The notes: generated by a model from the letters alone, not told the origin. DNA of 10,885 nt from Bacteroidales bacterium (GCA_016281475.1 JAEEIS010000072.1:1-10885); one strand, 5' to 3'; counted from the first letter of the stretch, positions 1 through 6,444 are shown. Numbers and translations: made by a program.

Positions 1-11
1 AGCGAAAGCAT
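1..11 (-). CDS. possible 5' end of a leftward gene, cut by the window edge
   Basis: An ATG on the minus strand at 11-9 is preceded by AAGGAGG (29-23), 11 nt upstream, which is a slightly long but usable Shine-Dalgarno spacing. A Bacteroidota-like promoter lies further upstream at 115-145. Only three codons (Met-Leu-Ser) are visible, so no product can be named. A second minus-strand frame is open from 84 to the edge (28 codons after a TAA at 85-87) but has no ATG. It could instead be the real coding frame, or the whole stretch could be a non-coding leader. Confidence 0.22.
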
Positions 12-114
12 AAATGCTCAATCCTCCTTCTTGAAGTTTTGCCAAAATTCCTATCAAAGGACAATATTGCAATGCTTTTCTTGCTTACAGCTTTCTATCT
101 CTCGAAAGCGGTTG

Positions 115-145
115 CAAAATTACGAAGAATATTTGAATTAGTAAA
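115..145 (-). promoter_or_regulatory. Bacteroidota-type promoter, leftward
   Basis: Read on the minus strand, TAATTTTG (122-115) matches the Bacteroidota -7 consensus TAnnTTTG exactly. TTTA (145-142) sits 19 nt upstream, close to the -33 element TTTG. Transcription would start near 108 and leave a leader of about 100 nt before the ATG at 11. The box match is seen directly. Promoter activity is inferred. Confidence 0.4.
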
Positions 146-662
146 AAAAATCGAATCAAAGAACTCAAGGCCGAGTTCGCCATTGACTGTTTCGTCACAC
201 GCAACTTTTGTACCACAGAGGTTTGCGGGGAATCCATCATCCCTGCCCATAATTATTTCTCCCTCTTTCACCACCCACTTGCCACCTCTCCCAAGAAGAG
301 TTTTCTGAAAACCATCAGATATGAGTACATAAATACTCCGACTTACTTTTCCAAATCAAAAGACAACCATCACTCATCCCACAGCCATTTAATTAGAATG
401 ACATTATTGCGACACGATGGAGCATTTTGTTACAGCGCTACAGTTGTTACAGTTCATTTTGCCTAAATCACCCCTCAAAAAATGACACCCCAAAATTCGA
501 ACTGTAGCACTGTAGCGCTGTAGCACATCAGGCAGCTCCCTTAGGTAGCACACAGCGGGTATGACAGGGAATAACCACATCTCAGTAACTTTCTTCACTC
601 CTTAGCCGACGTTGTAACCAATATGCTCACAACAGATATTAATCTGTCATAAAAACTATGGT
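146..662. other. gene-poor region with no supported gene
   Basis: About 500 nt without a convincing coding region on either strand. The open frames here are short, lack plausible ribosome-binding sites, and their translations resemble no family I recognise. The only clear structure is the inverted repeat at 428-526. A small palindrome (632-647, ACAGAT / ATCTGT) lies just past the end of the lipoprotein gene but has no T-tract in either direction, so I do not call it a terminator. Confidence 0.5.
428..526. repeat. long imperfect inverted repeat built from CTACAG-like units
   Basis: The left arm (428-455) and right arm (499-526) are reverse complements over about 27 positions, with a one-base bulge and two positions that become G-U pairs in plus-strand RNA. 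The 43-nt loop carries two ACCCC-containing blocks. Each arm is itself a row of three GYTACAG-type heptamers, for example GTTACAG and GCTACAG. The two wobble positions pair only if the plus strand is transcribed. On the other strand they are C-A mismatches. It could be a palindromic dispersed repeat, a mobile-element remnant or a structured RNA. The sequence alone does not decide. Confidence 0.6.
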
Positions 663-1445
663 TCATAGGACGTCTTTCACCAACCGCACGGCTGAGCCGT
701 AATAGCGGGCGTCGGCATAGATGCCGATGGTGGTGGATCCATCCGTCTCTCGAAACTGTAGCGAAACAGCTCCGGGAGGACAGTAAGTGCTTGTGGCAGA
801 CCAATAATAACCAATATGGTTACCGCGATTCTGAATTTCGCGTCCAAAACGATAACCCAAAGCGGGCAGGAATACACAGCTGTCGGGAATGACTCCAGCG
901 TCGTGCGACTGCTGCTGCACATAGCCGTCGGGATAGAGCAGTACGCCATATTGACCGTCTATGCTGGTAGCAACCCACGAATGACCCTCCCCTGCCTGTC
1001 CGTTAACAAGACGTTCATTAAGCAAGTAGTCCCACTCTATCGCGTCGAGCACTCGCCATCCCTCGCCATAGGTGGCAACCAATTGAGGTATCGTCCCCCA
1101 ATCGACGAAAGGAAACTCATAGTCTGTTGGATTGGTGCTTGTATCCAAGCCCCACTGGGTTTGAGTTGTACTCCAAGTAAAGAGGTCGCAGTGCTCTGCG
1201 TCGTAGATGGGCAGAAAGTCGGTCTGTCGCTCAGCAAAACGCCACACGCCTTCTACATACTGCAGATTGCCCGGAGCGAAACGCACCTGCTCGTTTTCAT
1301 TAATAGAAAAGAGTGCCGGTACAGGTTCGGCAACAACTATAGTGTCTGTATCCGACGGGGCAACTGGACGAATATCATCATTTTTCTGACAAGCAGCCGC
1401 AACTAACAGGACGACTACGACAATGATGACCTCTTTTATCTTCAT
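663..1445 (-). CDS. surface-type lipoprotein with a C-terminal C-type-lectin-like (FISUMP-like) domain
   Basis: 260 aa. Residues 1-18 form a lipoprotein signal (a run of Ile/Val/Leu, then LVAAA) with the lipidated Cys at 19. The following residues, QKNDD, resemble the surface-export signal described for Bacteroidota lipoproteins, so the protein probably sits on the outer face of the outer membrane. A Pro/Thr/Asp-rich linker (about 24-44) leads into one domain. Its pattern is typical of many secreted Bacteroidales proteins: FSINENEQVRFAPGNLQY (46-63), then GWRVLDAIEWDYLL (129-142), YGVLLYPDGY (166-175), GYYWSATS (212-219) and SAVRLVKD (251-258). These proteins are thought to have a C-type-lectin-like fold. 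The ligand is unknown. The start lies 3 nt after the dxs stop codon, which suggests translational coupling in one leftward transcript. The fold call is from motif memory and the export call is inference. Confidence 0.8.
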   Translation of the reverse strand: MKIKEVIIVVVVLLVAAACQKNDDIRPVAPSDTDTIVVAEPVPALFSINENEQVRFAPGNLQYVEGVWRFAERQTDFLPIYDAEHCDLFTWSTTQTQWGLDTSTNPTDYEFPFVDWGTIPQLVATYGEGWRVLDAIEWDYLLNERLVNGQAGEGHSWVATSIDGQYGVLLYPDGYVQQQSHDAGVIPDSCVFLPALGYRFGREIQNRGNHIGYYWSATSTYCPPGAVSLQFRETDGSTTIGIYADARYYGSAVRLVKDVL

Positions 1446-1448
1446 ATC

Positions 1449-3350
1449 TTATTTTCTACATTTAATGGCAGCAATGATGCTCTCTGTGTCTATTCCGCAG
1501 TCCTTGTGCAGCTGGGGCACGGGGCCGTGGGTGACAAATTGGTCGGGCAGGCCAAGAATGGTGACGGGAATAGCCTGGTCTTTAGAGGCGTAGTATTCCA
1601 ACACAGCGCTGCCTAGGCCGCCTTTCTTCACGCCGTCCTCAATGGTGACGATATGGCGGATGCCCTTGCGAACAATGTCATCCAAAACATCAGTGTCCAA
1701 TGGTTTAAGATAACGCATGTCGTAATGTGCCACGCTGATGCCTTCTTCTTCCAGCCGCATGGCAGCCTCTAGGGCGGCATTGCCCACATGTCCGATAGAG
1801 AGTATCGCCGCATCGCTGCCCTCATGCATACAGCGCGCCTTGCCCACCTCCAGTTTCTCGAAGGGGATCTTCCAGTCGGCATGAACGCTCAGCCCGCGCG
1901 GATAGCGAATCACCACAGCACCCTGGTCGGGCAGCTGGGCGGTATACATCATGTTGCGCAGCTCGTGCTCGTCCATCGGGGCGCAAATGGTCAGCTCGGG
2001 GATAGGCCTCAGGCAGGCGAGGTCGAAAGCGCCGTGGTGCGTAGGGCCGTCGTCGCCCACCAAGCCGGCACGGTCGAGACAAATCACCACCGGCAGCCGT
2101 TGCAGTGCCACGTCGTGAATAATCTGGTCATACGCCCGCTGCATGAACGAGGAATAGATATTGCAGAAGGGCAGCATACCTTGCGCCGCCAATCCAGCGG
2201 AGAAGGTGACGGCATGCTGCTCGGCAATGCCCACGTCGAACGCCCTACGGGGCATCCGCTCCATCATCAGGTTCAGCGAACAGCCCGTAGGCATGGCAGG
2301 CGTGATGCCGACTATCTTCGAGTTGCGCTCCGCCAACTCTATTATCGTATAGCCAAACACGTCCTGATACTTCAGCGGCTTGCCGTTAGAGGAGCCCTTT
2401 ATCTGTGCGCCCGTCTCGGCATTGAACAGTCCTGGCGCGTGGTATGTGATGGGATGCTTCTCAGCAGTCTTCAAACCCTTGCCCTTCTTGGTGACAACAT
2501 GCAGCAGCTTGGGGCCCTTGATAGCCTTCAACTGCACCAGCACCTCCACCAGTTCGTCCACATTATGTCCGTCGATAGGGCCGAAATACCTAAATCCCAA
2601 CGACTCAAACAGGTTGGGCGCACCCAATGCAGCCGTCTTTGCCACAAAGGTGGCACGCTGGAAGAAGTTCAGCGACTTCGCCTTGCTGCGCGTGCGTTTC
2701 TCAGTATCGCCGTCCAACTTGCGCCACACTTTGTCCTTGATGCGGTTGTAGCGGCGCGAGGTGGTGATGCGGGTGAGATAGTGGCTCAGTCCGCCCACGG
2801 CCTTGTCGATGCTGATGCCGTTGTCGTTCAGCACCACCAGCATATTCGCCTTCGACGCGCCCGCACAATTCAACGCCTCAAACGCCTCGCCGCCCGTCAT
2901 GGCACCGTCGCCGATGACGGCAATATGCTGGCGCGACGTATTGCCCTGCAACGACGAAGCCATCGCCATACCCAGAATGGCACTGACGGATGTAGAACTG
3001 TGTCCCGTGCCGAAAGCATCGAAGGGCGACTCGTCGCGACGCGGAAAGCCGCTCAACCCGCCGTAGGTACGGATGGTGGGGAACTGGTCGCGTCGCCCCG
3101 TGATAATCTTATGCGTATAGGCCTGATGCCCCACATCCCACACCAGCTTGTCGTCGGGGGTGTTGAAGACATAGTGGAGCGCAAGCGTCAGCTCCACCGT
3201 GCCCAAACTCGAGGCAAGATGGCCCGGATGCTGGGAAAGCGTGCCTATGATATACTGCCGAATCTCGATAGCCAACTGCTTAAGGTCGTCTGTCGAGAGG
3301 GCTCGAAGGTCTTCGATAGTATTGATATTGTCTAATATAACGCCAGTCAA
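1449..3350 (-). CDS. dxs: 1-deoxy-D-xylulose-5-phosphate synthase
   Basis: Thiamine-diphosphate enzyme that condenses pyruvate with glyceraldehyde-3-phosphate, the first step of the MEP isoprenoid pathway. It also feeds thiamine and pyridoxal synthesis and acts in the cytosol. With the start chosen here it has 633 aa, near the usual 620-640. Visible hallmarks: GHLASSLG (43-50), GHQAYTHKI (74-82), the ThDP/Mg motif GDG (147-149) ending in LNDNGISI (174-181), the catalytic Glu in GIAEQHAVTFSAGLA (E377), and DRAGLVGDDGPTHHG (426-440). The start is uncertain. No ATG is in a sensible place. The frame is open back to a TTG at 3401, but those extra 17 codons lie in a heptamer repeat and do not look like Dxs. 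TTG at 3350 is the nearest usable start, and homology would begin at about ILDNINTIEDL, where ATA (3338) stands where many relatives have Met. The upstream gene ends 71 nt away. Confidence 0.95.
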   Translation of the reverse strand: MTGVILDNINTIEDLRALSTDDLKQLAIEIRQYIIGTLSQHPGHLASSLGTVELTLALHYVFNTPDDKLVWDVGHQAYTHKIITGRRDQFPTIRTYGGLSGFPRRDESPFDAFGTGHSSTSVSAILGMAMASSLQGNTSRQHIAVIGDGAMTGGEAFEALNCAGASKANMLVVLNDNGISIDKAVGGLSHYLTRITTSRRYNRIKDKVWRKLDGDTEKRTRSKAKSLNFFQRATFVAKTAALGAPNLFESLGFRYFGPIDGHNVDELVEVLVQLKAIKGPKLLHVVTKKGKGLKTAEKHPITYHAPGLFNAETGAQIKGSSNGKPLKYQDVFGYTIIELAERNSKIVGITPAMPTGCSLNLMMERMPRRAFDVGIAEQHAVTFSAGLAAQGMLPFCNIYSSFMQRAYDQIIHDVALQRLPVVICLDRAGLVGDDGPTHHGAFDLACLRPIPELTICAPMDEHELRNMMYTAQLPDQGAVVIRYPRGLSVHADWKIPFEKLEVGKARCMHEGSDAAILSIGHVGNAALEAAMRLEEEGISVAHYDMRYLKPLDTDVLDDIVRKGIRHIVTIEDGVKKGGLGSAVLEYYASKDQAIPVTILGLPDQFVTHGPVPQLHKDCGIDTESIIAAIKCRK

Positions 3351-3351
3351 C

Positions 3352-3386
3352 TTGAATAGTGAATTGAGAGTTGTGAATTGAGAATT
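3352..3386. repeat. heptamer tandem array ahead of dxs
   Basis: Five imperfect 7-nt units read on the plus strand, for example GTGAATT (3359-3365 and again 3373-3379), alternating with GAGAGTT and GAGAATT. The array lies directly upstream of the probable dxs start on the opposite strand. Its TTGAGAG-type unit recurs between dnaN and ftsX (7687-7714). If it is a spacer, the apparent extra N-terminus of Dxs translated from it is not real protein. Confidence 0.7.
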
Positions 3387-3421
3387 ACGAGTCCTTCCCA
3401 ATCCTTTATAATCAAGATAAA

Positions 3422-4528
3422 TCAGTCGCGTACCACACGGTAACTGGGAGCCTCCTTTTCAATAGGTTTGTCGAAATCCTTGTTCAACTTCTTGTCCGTC
3501 ACGCGGCCCTGCGCGCCCTGTCGCTGCTCCCACTTGCCGTCCACAAACACATACGCCAGCTCCGTGCCCGTGGGGACATAGTATTGGAACAGGCCCTCCA
3601 TGCCGACAATCTGCGACTCCACCTCGTCGAAGATAATCATCCGCATCTTCTTGTCGGTCACCTTCTCCGTAGGACCCGACGACACCCTTTCGCGCACTGC
3701 CGACGAGGTGCGTGCCGCCGTCTCCTTCACACGGCTACGGCGCGTCCGCCCATTCTTGCCTCGGCGACCCGACGAGCGGCTGTAGGCCGGACTCGACGAG
3801 CGCCCTCCCTTGCGCTTGGCGCGGATATGCTCCACCGTGCGCACCGTCTGTTCCTCGTAGCGCAGGTTCACCATCGCATTGTTGGTATACTCCAGCACCA
3901 CGCGGCGCAGGTTCCTTTCCTTGCGGAACAGGTTCTGCCCAAACTGCGGCAAGCTGTTGCCCGACTTAAAGCAGATGGGCTCAATCACCTTGCGTTCGGT
4001 GAGGTTGTCCACTCCGTTCCATCCCAGCAGGGTATAGTAGTTCTTTCCCTCGTACGAGGTAGTGATAAGCTCTTGATACACCGCGCCGAACCAATTGTCA
4101 GGGGCCAGCAGTGCCTCCTGCCGGTTGACGATGTCCTCCGACTTATCGTTGAGCACATACAGGTCGTACTTGTCGGTCTTCTCGTTCAACGCCTGCACAA
4201 TGCCGAAACACTCGAACTCGCCCTCGTCGTTGACCACCGGCCAAGTGATGATGCGGAACTTCTTGTCCGCCGACGTCAGCACCGACACCCGGTTGCCAAA
4301 GTCCCACTGCCAGCGGAACGACCCCTCCTCGGCCAAAGCCTCCATAAAGAGCTGTATTGCCGTCTCGTTGGCATGGTATCGCTGGTTGTCGGTAGGCGCA
4401 TTATACACCTCCTCGAATATGCTCTGCAGCTGCGACTGGTAGTCCGACATCAGCTCCTTGTCCTGCGCCGACACCCGCGACCCCAGCACACACACTGCCA
4501 TTATTATGAATAAGCCTAGTTTACGCAT
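3422..4528 (-). CDS. conserved secreted Bacteroidales protein with a basic low-complexity insert
   Basis: 368 aa from the ATG at 4528. The frame continues 13 codons further, but this start places a normal signal peptide (1-21, ending VSA before QDKE) at the N-terminus, so the protein is probably periplasmic or exported. Residues 22-225 include WQWDFGN (73-79), NWFGAVYQELI (145-155), NYYTLLGWNGVDNLTERKVI (163-182) and RRVVLEYTNNAMVNLRYEE (208-226). This matches, from memory, a conserved Bacteroidetes protein of unknown function. The usual continuation, here MRMIIFDEVE (295-304) and GKWEQRQ (331-337), is separated from it by about 60 residues. That stretch (236-294) is rich in Arg, Lys and Ser, with 17 basic residues in 46. 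No catalytic motif is recognised. It is the first gene of the likely leftward transcript with dxs. Confidence 0.75.
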   Translation of the reverse strand: MRKLGLFIIMAVCVLGSRVSAQDKELMSDYQSQLQSIFEEVYNAPTDNQRYHANETAIQLFMEALAEEGSFRWQWDFGNRVSVLTSADKKFRIITWPVVNDEGEFECFGIVQALNEKTDKYDLYVLNDKSEDIVNRQEALLAPDNWFGAVYQELITTSYEGKNYYTLLGWNGVDNLTERKVIEPICFKSGNSLPQFGQNLFRKERNLRRVVLEYTNNAMVNLRYEEQTVRTVEHIRAKRKGGRSSSPAYSRSSGRRGKNGRTRRSRVKETAARTSSAVRERVSSGPTEKVTDKKMRMIIFDEVESQIVGMEGLFQYYVPTGTELAYVFVDGKWEQRQGAQGRVTDKKLNKDFDKPIEKEAPSYRVVRD

Positions 4529-4548
4529 TACTGATAAAATAATAATCT

Positions 4549-4581
4549 TTAACGTAACAACCGCCATTTTATTATATCAAC
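4549..4581 (-). promoter_or_regulatory. weak candidate promoter for the leftward gene at 4528
   Basis: On the minus strand, TACGTTAA (4556-4549) partly matches the Bacteroidota -7 box, with GTTG (4581-4578) 21 nt upstream as a -33 candidate. The leader to the ATG at 4528 would be short. Both boxes deviate from consensus, so this is only the best candidate visible. Confidence 0.25.
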
Positions 4582-4599
4582 CACAAAATAATATTTCAC

Positions 4600-4795
4600 T
4601 TTCCTCCAACCGACCCCACTAATCACTATCCCTCAACCGCTTGCACCTCCCGCCACCGTCCATACCTCCTCCCTCCAACCTCCACCCCTCTTCCATCCCC
4701 CCCCCTTCCATCTCCCATCCCGCTCTCTCCCCGACCCCTTCCCGACCCCTGCCCTACCCCCACCCTTTTCCCGCCTTGCTCCCACCAATAATCGC
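4600..4795. other. about 200-nt C-rich tract in the divergent spacer, G-quadruplex-capable on the minus strand
   Basis: The plus strand is almost entirely C and T with scattered A and very few G. The clearest part is 4729-4772, where eight runs of three or more C are separated by 1-4 nt. Read on the minus strand this exceeds the four-run rule for a G-quadruplex. A run of nine C lies at 4697-4705, flanked by TTCCATC on both sides. CCCGACCCCT occurs at 4730-4739 and again at 4741-4750, so part of the tract arose by local duplication. Open frames across it are low-complexity (Gly/Arg or Pro/Ser) and I do not regard them as genes. It separates dapD from the leftward transcript. Confidence 0.75.
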
Positions 4796-4814
4796 TCCTT
4801 ATTGTATACATTGC

Positions 4815-4880
4815 CACTCGTTCTTCGCTCTACATACCGAAGAACGGGGTGCGGAAAGGGGGCGAACGATGGATTTTTTT
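4815..4880 (+). promoter_or_regulatory. hairpin and T-tract in the probable dapD leader
   Basis: CGTTCTTCG (4819-4827) and CGAAGAACG (4838-4846) form a perfect 9-bp stem with a 10-nt loop, which CACT and GGTG at the base may lengthen. A competing 7-bp pairing is possible between TTCGCTC (4824-4830) and GGGCGAA (4860-4866). Seven T follow at 4874-4880. Mutually exclusive stems before a T-tract are the layout of an attenuator, but the second stem is weak, no leader peptide is evident and no known riboswitch is recognised. The first stem is seen directly. Regulation is speculative. Confidence 0.4.
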
Positions 4881-4924
4881 AGGGAGTGACACAATAAAAG
4901 GGAGGAACAGACGTTGTATAAAAT

Positions 4925-5740
4925 ATGATAGAAGAACAAAAAATAATTGAGCAGGCGTGGGAGAACCGCGAGCTGCTGAAGGACAATGCCGTGCAGGATG
5001 CCATACGCATGGTGGTGGAGCGGCTGGACAAGGGCCAGCTGCGTATCGCCGAGAAGGCGGAGGACGGCTGGCACGTGAACGAATGGCTGAAGAAGGCCGT
5101 GATACTTTATTTCCCCATCAATCAGATGGAAACCACCGAGGTGGGACCGTTTGAGTACCACGACAAAATAGCCCTCAAGCGCAACTATGCCGAGCAGCAG
5201 GTGCGCGTGGTGCCGCCCGCAGTGGCACGCTACGGCGCCTATCTGGCACCCGGGGTGGTGATGATGCCGTCGTATGTGAACATCGGGGCGTATGTGGGCA
5301 GCGGGACGATGGTGGACACTTGGGCTACCGTGGGCAGCTGCGCCCAAATTGGGAAGCACGTGCACCTGAGCGGCGGCGTGGGCATCGGCGGCGTGTTGGA
5401 GCCTGTGCAGGCAGCTCCTGTAATTATTGAGGACCATTGCTTTATAGGCAGCCGCTGCATCATTGTGGAAGGTGCGCTGGTGGAGGAGGAGGCGGTGATA
5501 GGCGCCAACACGGTCATTACCGCCAGCACCCACATCATAGATGTTACTCAGGCGGAGCCCGTCACCTACAAGGGTCGCGTGCCAGCGCGCAGTGTGGTGA
5601 TTCCAGGCAGCTACACCAAGCACTTTGCGGCAGGCGACTATCAGGTGAGCTGTGCCCTTATCATCGGACACCGCAATGCCTCGACCGATAAGAAAACGAG
5701 CCTAAACAACGCCTTGCGCGACTTTGGCGTGAGCGTGTAA
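4925..5740 (+). CDS. dapD: 2,3,4,5-tetrahydropyridine-2,6-dicarboxylate N-succinyltransferase
   Basis: Uses succinyl-CoA to succinylate tetrahydrodipicolinate in the succinylase branch of diaminopimelate and lysine synthesis. It acts in the cytosol, and the enzyme is a trimer. 271 aa, close to the E. coli enzyme at about 274. The N-terminal helical part (1-100) contains GWHVNEWLKKAVILYFP (48-64). From about 101 the hexapeptide repeats of a left-handed beta-helix follow: YLAPGVVMMPSYVNIGAYVG (106-125), MVDTWATVGS (129-138), GGVGIGGVLEP (150-160) and IIVEGALV (179-186). Asp131 and Glu182 are in the positions of the catalytic pair known for the family. The C-terminus, ASTDKKTSLNNALRDFGV (252-269), is typical. 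A GGGAGG lies about 19 nt before the ATG, too far to act as a normal Shine-Dalgarno site. Downstream genes begin 13 nt after the stop and may share the transcript. Confidence 0.96.
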   Translation: MIEEQKIIEQAWENRELLKDNAVQDAIRMVVERLDKGQLRIAEKAEDGWHVNEWLKKAVILYFPINQMETTEVGPFEYHDKIALKRNYAEQQVRVVPPAVARYGAYLAPGVVMMPSYVNIGAYVGSGTMVDTWATVGSCAQIGKHVHLSGGVGIGGVLEPVQAAPVIIEDHCFIGSRCIIVEGALVEEEAVIGANTVITASTHIIDVTQAEPVTYKGRVPARSVVIPGSYTKHFAAGDYQVSCALIIGHRNASTDKKTSLNNALRDFGVSV

Positions 5741-5753
5741 CATCCTCCAAGAG

Positions 5754-6002
5754 ATGAGCAGACAATATCACGACTTAAAGATTATGCCCGATTATTTTAA
5801 CGCCATAGCGGAGGGCAGAAAGAACTTCGAGGTCAGGTATAACGACAGAGGGTTCCGGGTAAACGACATTCTCAGATTAAGGGAACATACTGGCGAAGAA
5901 TATACAGGGAGAGTGATAGAGGCAGAAGTGACCTATCTTTTGGACGACAAAAATTATTGCAAAGAAGGCTATGTAGTCATGGCTATAAAACTGTTATCAT
6001 GA
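5754..6002 (+). CDS. DUF3850 / ASCH-like small protein
   Basis: 82 aa, a single small domain. HDLKIMPDYFNAIAEGRKNF (6-25), then FEVRYNDRGFRVNDILRLRE (25-44), and EVTYLLDDKNYCKEGYVVMA (58-77) fit the DUF3850 pattern, a relative of the ASCH/PUA-like RNA-binding domains. DUF3850 proteins often occur in phages and mobile elements as well as in chromosomes. The molecular role is unknown, and RNA or nucleotide binding is inferred from the fold family only. It starts 13 nt after dapD, and its TGA overlaps the ATG of the next gene (ATGA), so it is probably co-translated with that lipoprotein. Confidence 0.75.
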   Translation: MSRQYHDLKIMPDYFNAIAEGRKNFEVRYNDRGFRVNDILRLREHTGEEYTGRVIEAEVTYLLDDKNYCKEGYVVMAIKLLS

Positions 6003-6373
6003 AAAAAATACTTCTCGTTATTGCAATCATCCCCATGCTCTTTATGGGATGCAGTAAACCCGACAACGTGTTCGACTTCTCGGGCACGATGGTGGATTAT
6101 TTGGAATGCACCATGCAGTATGCGAGCATTTCGGACTTCGACTACGGGATGGTGCTGAGCCTCGACATGCCCGACTCGATTGGCAAGGAGTATACCGACC
6201 CCTACGGCGAGAAGCACCAGAACTGCGTGGTGCTGTACCGCACCAGGGCACGCTACAAAATAGGCGAAAAGGTGAGCGGCAGCATGTATCTGGACGAGAA
6301 GTACTCGAAGGCGTACTGCCAGATACACTACGATTTGGACCTGCCCGAAGGGGTGTGCTACTCGCTTGACTGA
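5999..6373 (+). CDS. small lipoprotein of unknown function
   Basis: 124 aa from the ATG at 5999. An in-frame extension upstream to 5957 would overlap the preceding gene and destroy the signal peptide, so I reject it. Residues 1-17 form a lipoprotein signal (MKK, a hydrophobic core, then LFMG) with the lipid Cys at 18. The mature part has alternating hydrophobic and charged segments that suggest beta strands: LYRTRARYKIGEKVSGSMYL (79-98) and KAYCQIHYDLDLPEG (104-118). Cys residues lie at 37, 76, 107 and 120. I recognise no named family. The ATGA overlap with the DUF3850 gene indicates translational coupling. The post-Cys sequence SKPDN is not a clear surface-export signal. Confidence 0.65.
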   Translation: MKKILLVIAIIPMLFMGCSKPDNVFDFSGTMVDYLECTMQYASISDFDYGMVLSLDMPDSIGKEYTDPYGEKHQNCVVLYRTRARYKIGEKVSGSMYLDEKYSKAYCQIHYDLDLPEGVCYSLD

Positions 6374-6412
6374 ATTCGGGAATTTGTGAGTATTTAACTG
6401 CGTCAGCGACTT

Positions 6413-6444
6413 ACGAATTAACGAATTAACGGATTGACGCACTC
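6413..6444. repeat. octamer tandem array upstream of dnaN
   Basis: Two exact copies of ACGAATTA (6413-6420, 6421-6428) are followed by the diverged units ACGGATTG and ACGCACTC. The array also sits in the loop and right arm of a 7-bp inverted repeat, TGCGTCA (6399-6405) with TGACGCA (6435-6441). The octamer is, as a reverse complement and cyclic shift, the same unit as ATTCGTTA in the spacer ahead of uppP (8994-9001). Confidence 0.65.

Noticed and set aside
95..250. 51-codon minus-strand frame with GGAG eight bases before its ATG
   Set aside because: The start context is fair, but the end of the frame runs through the promoter boxes at 115-145 and the sequence matches nothing I recognise. Left as a weak possibility.
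39..308. 89-codon plus-strand open frame in the left region
   Set aside because: No ribosome-binding site, no recognisable domain, and it runs antisense through the leftward promoter.
404..598. 64-codon minus-strand frame starting GTG
   Set aside because: The start overlaps its own putative Shine-Dalgarno site, and much of it is the inverted repeat at 428-526.
632..647. Small palindrome after the lipoprotein gene as a terminator
   Set aside because: The 6-bp stem has no T-tract after it on either strand.
816..1406. 196-codon open frame on the plus strand
   Set aside because: Opposite the lipoprotein gene, whose signal peptide and domain motifs are clear. No motifs in the shadow.
1788..3335. 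515-codon open frame on the plus strand
   Set aside because: It lies wholly opposite dxs, which has all catalytic motifs. Its His/Arg/Gln-rich translation is a typical antisense shadow.
4626..4817. Gly/Arg-rich minus-strand open frame
   Set aside because: It is the translation of the C-rich tract. The low complexity follows from base composition.
4799..5671. 290-codon open frame on the minus strand
   Set aside because: Antisense to dapD. His/Ala-rich composition mirrors the GC-rich codons of the real gene.
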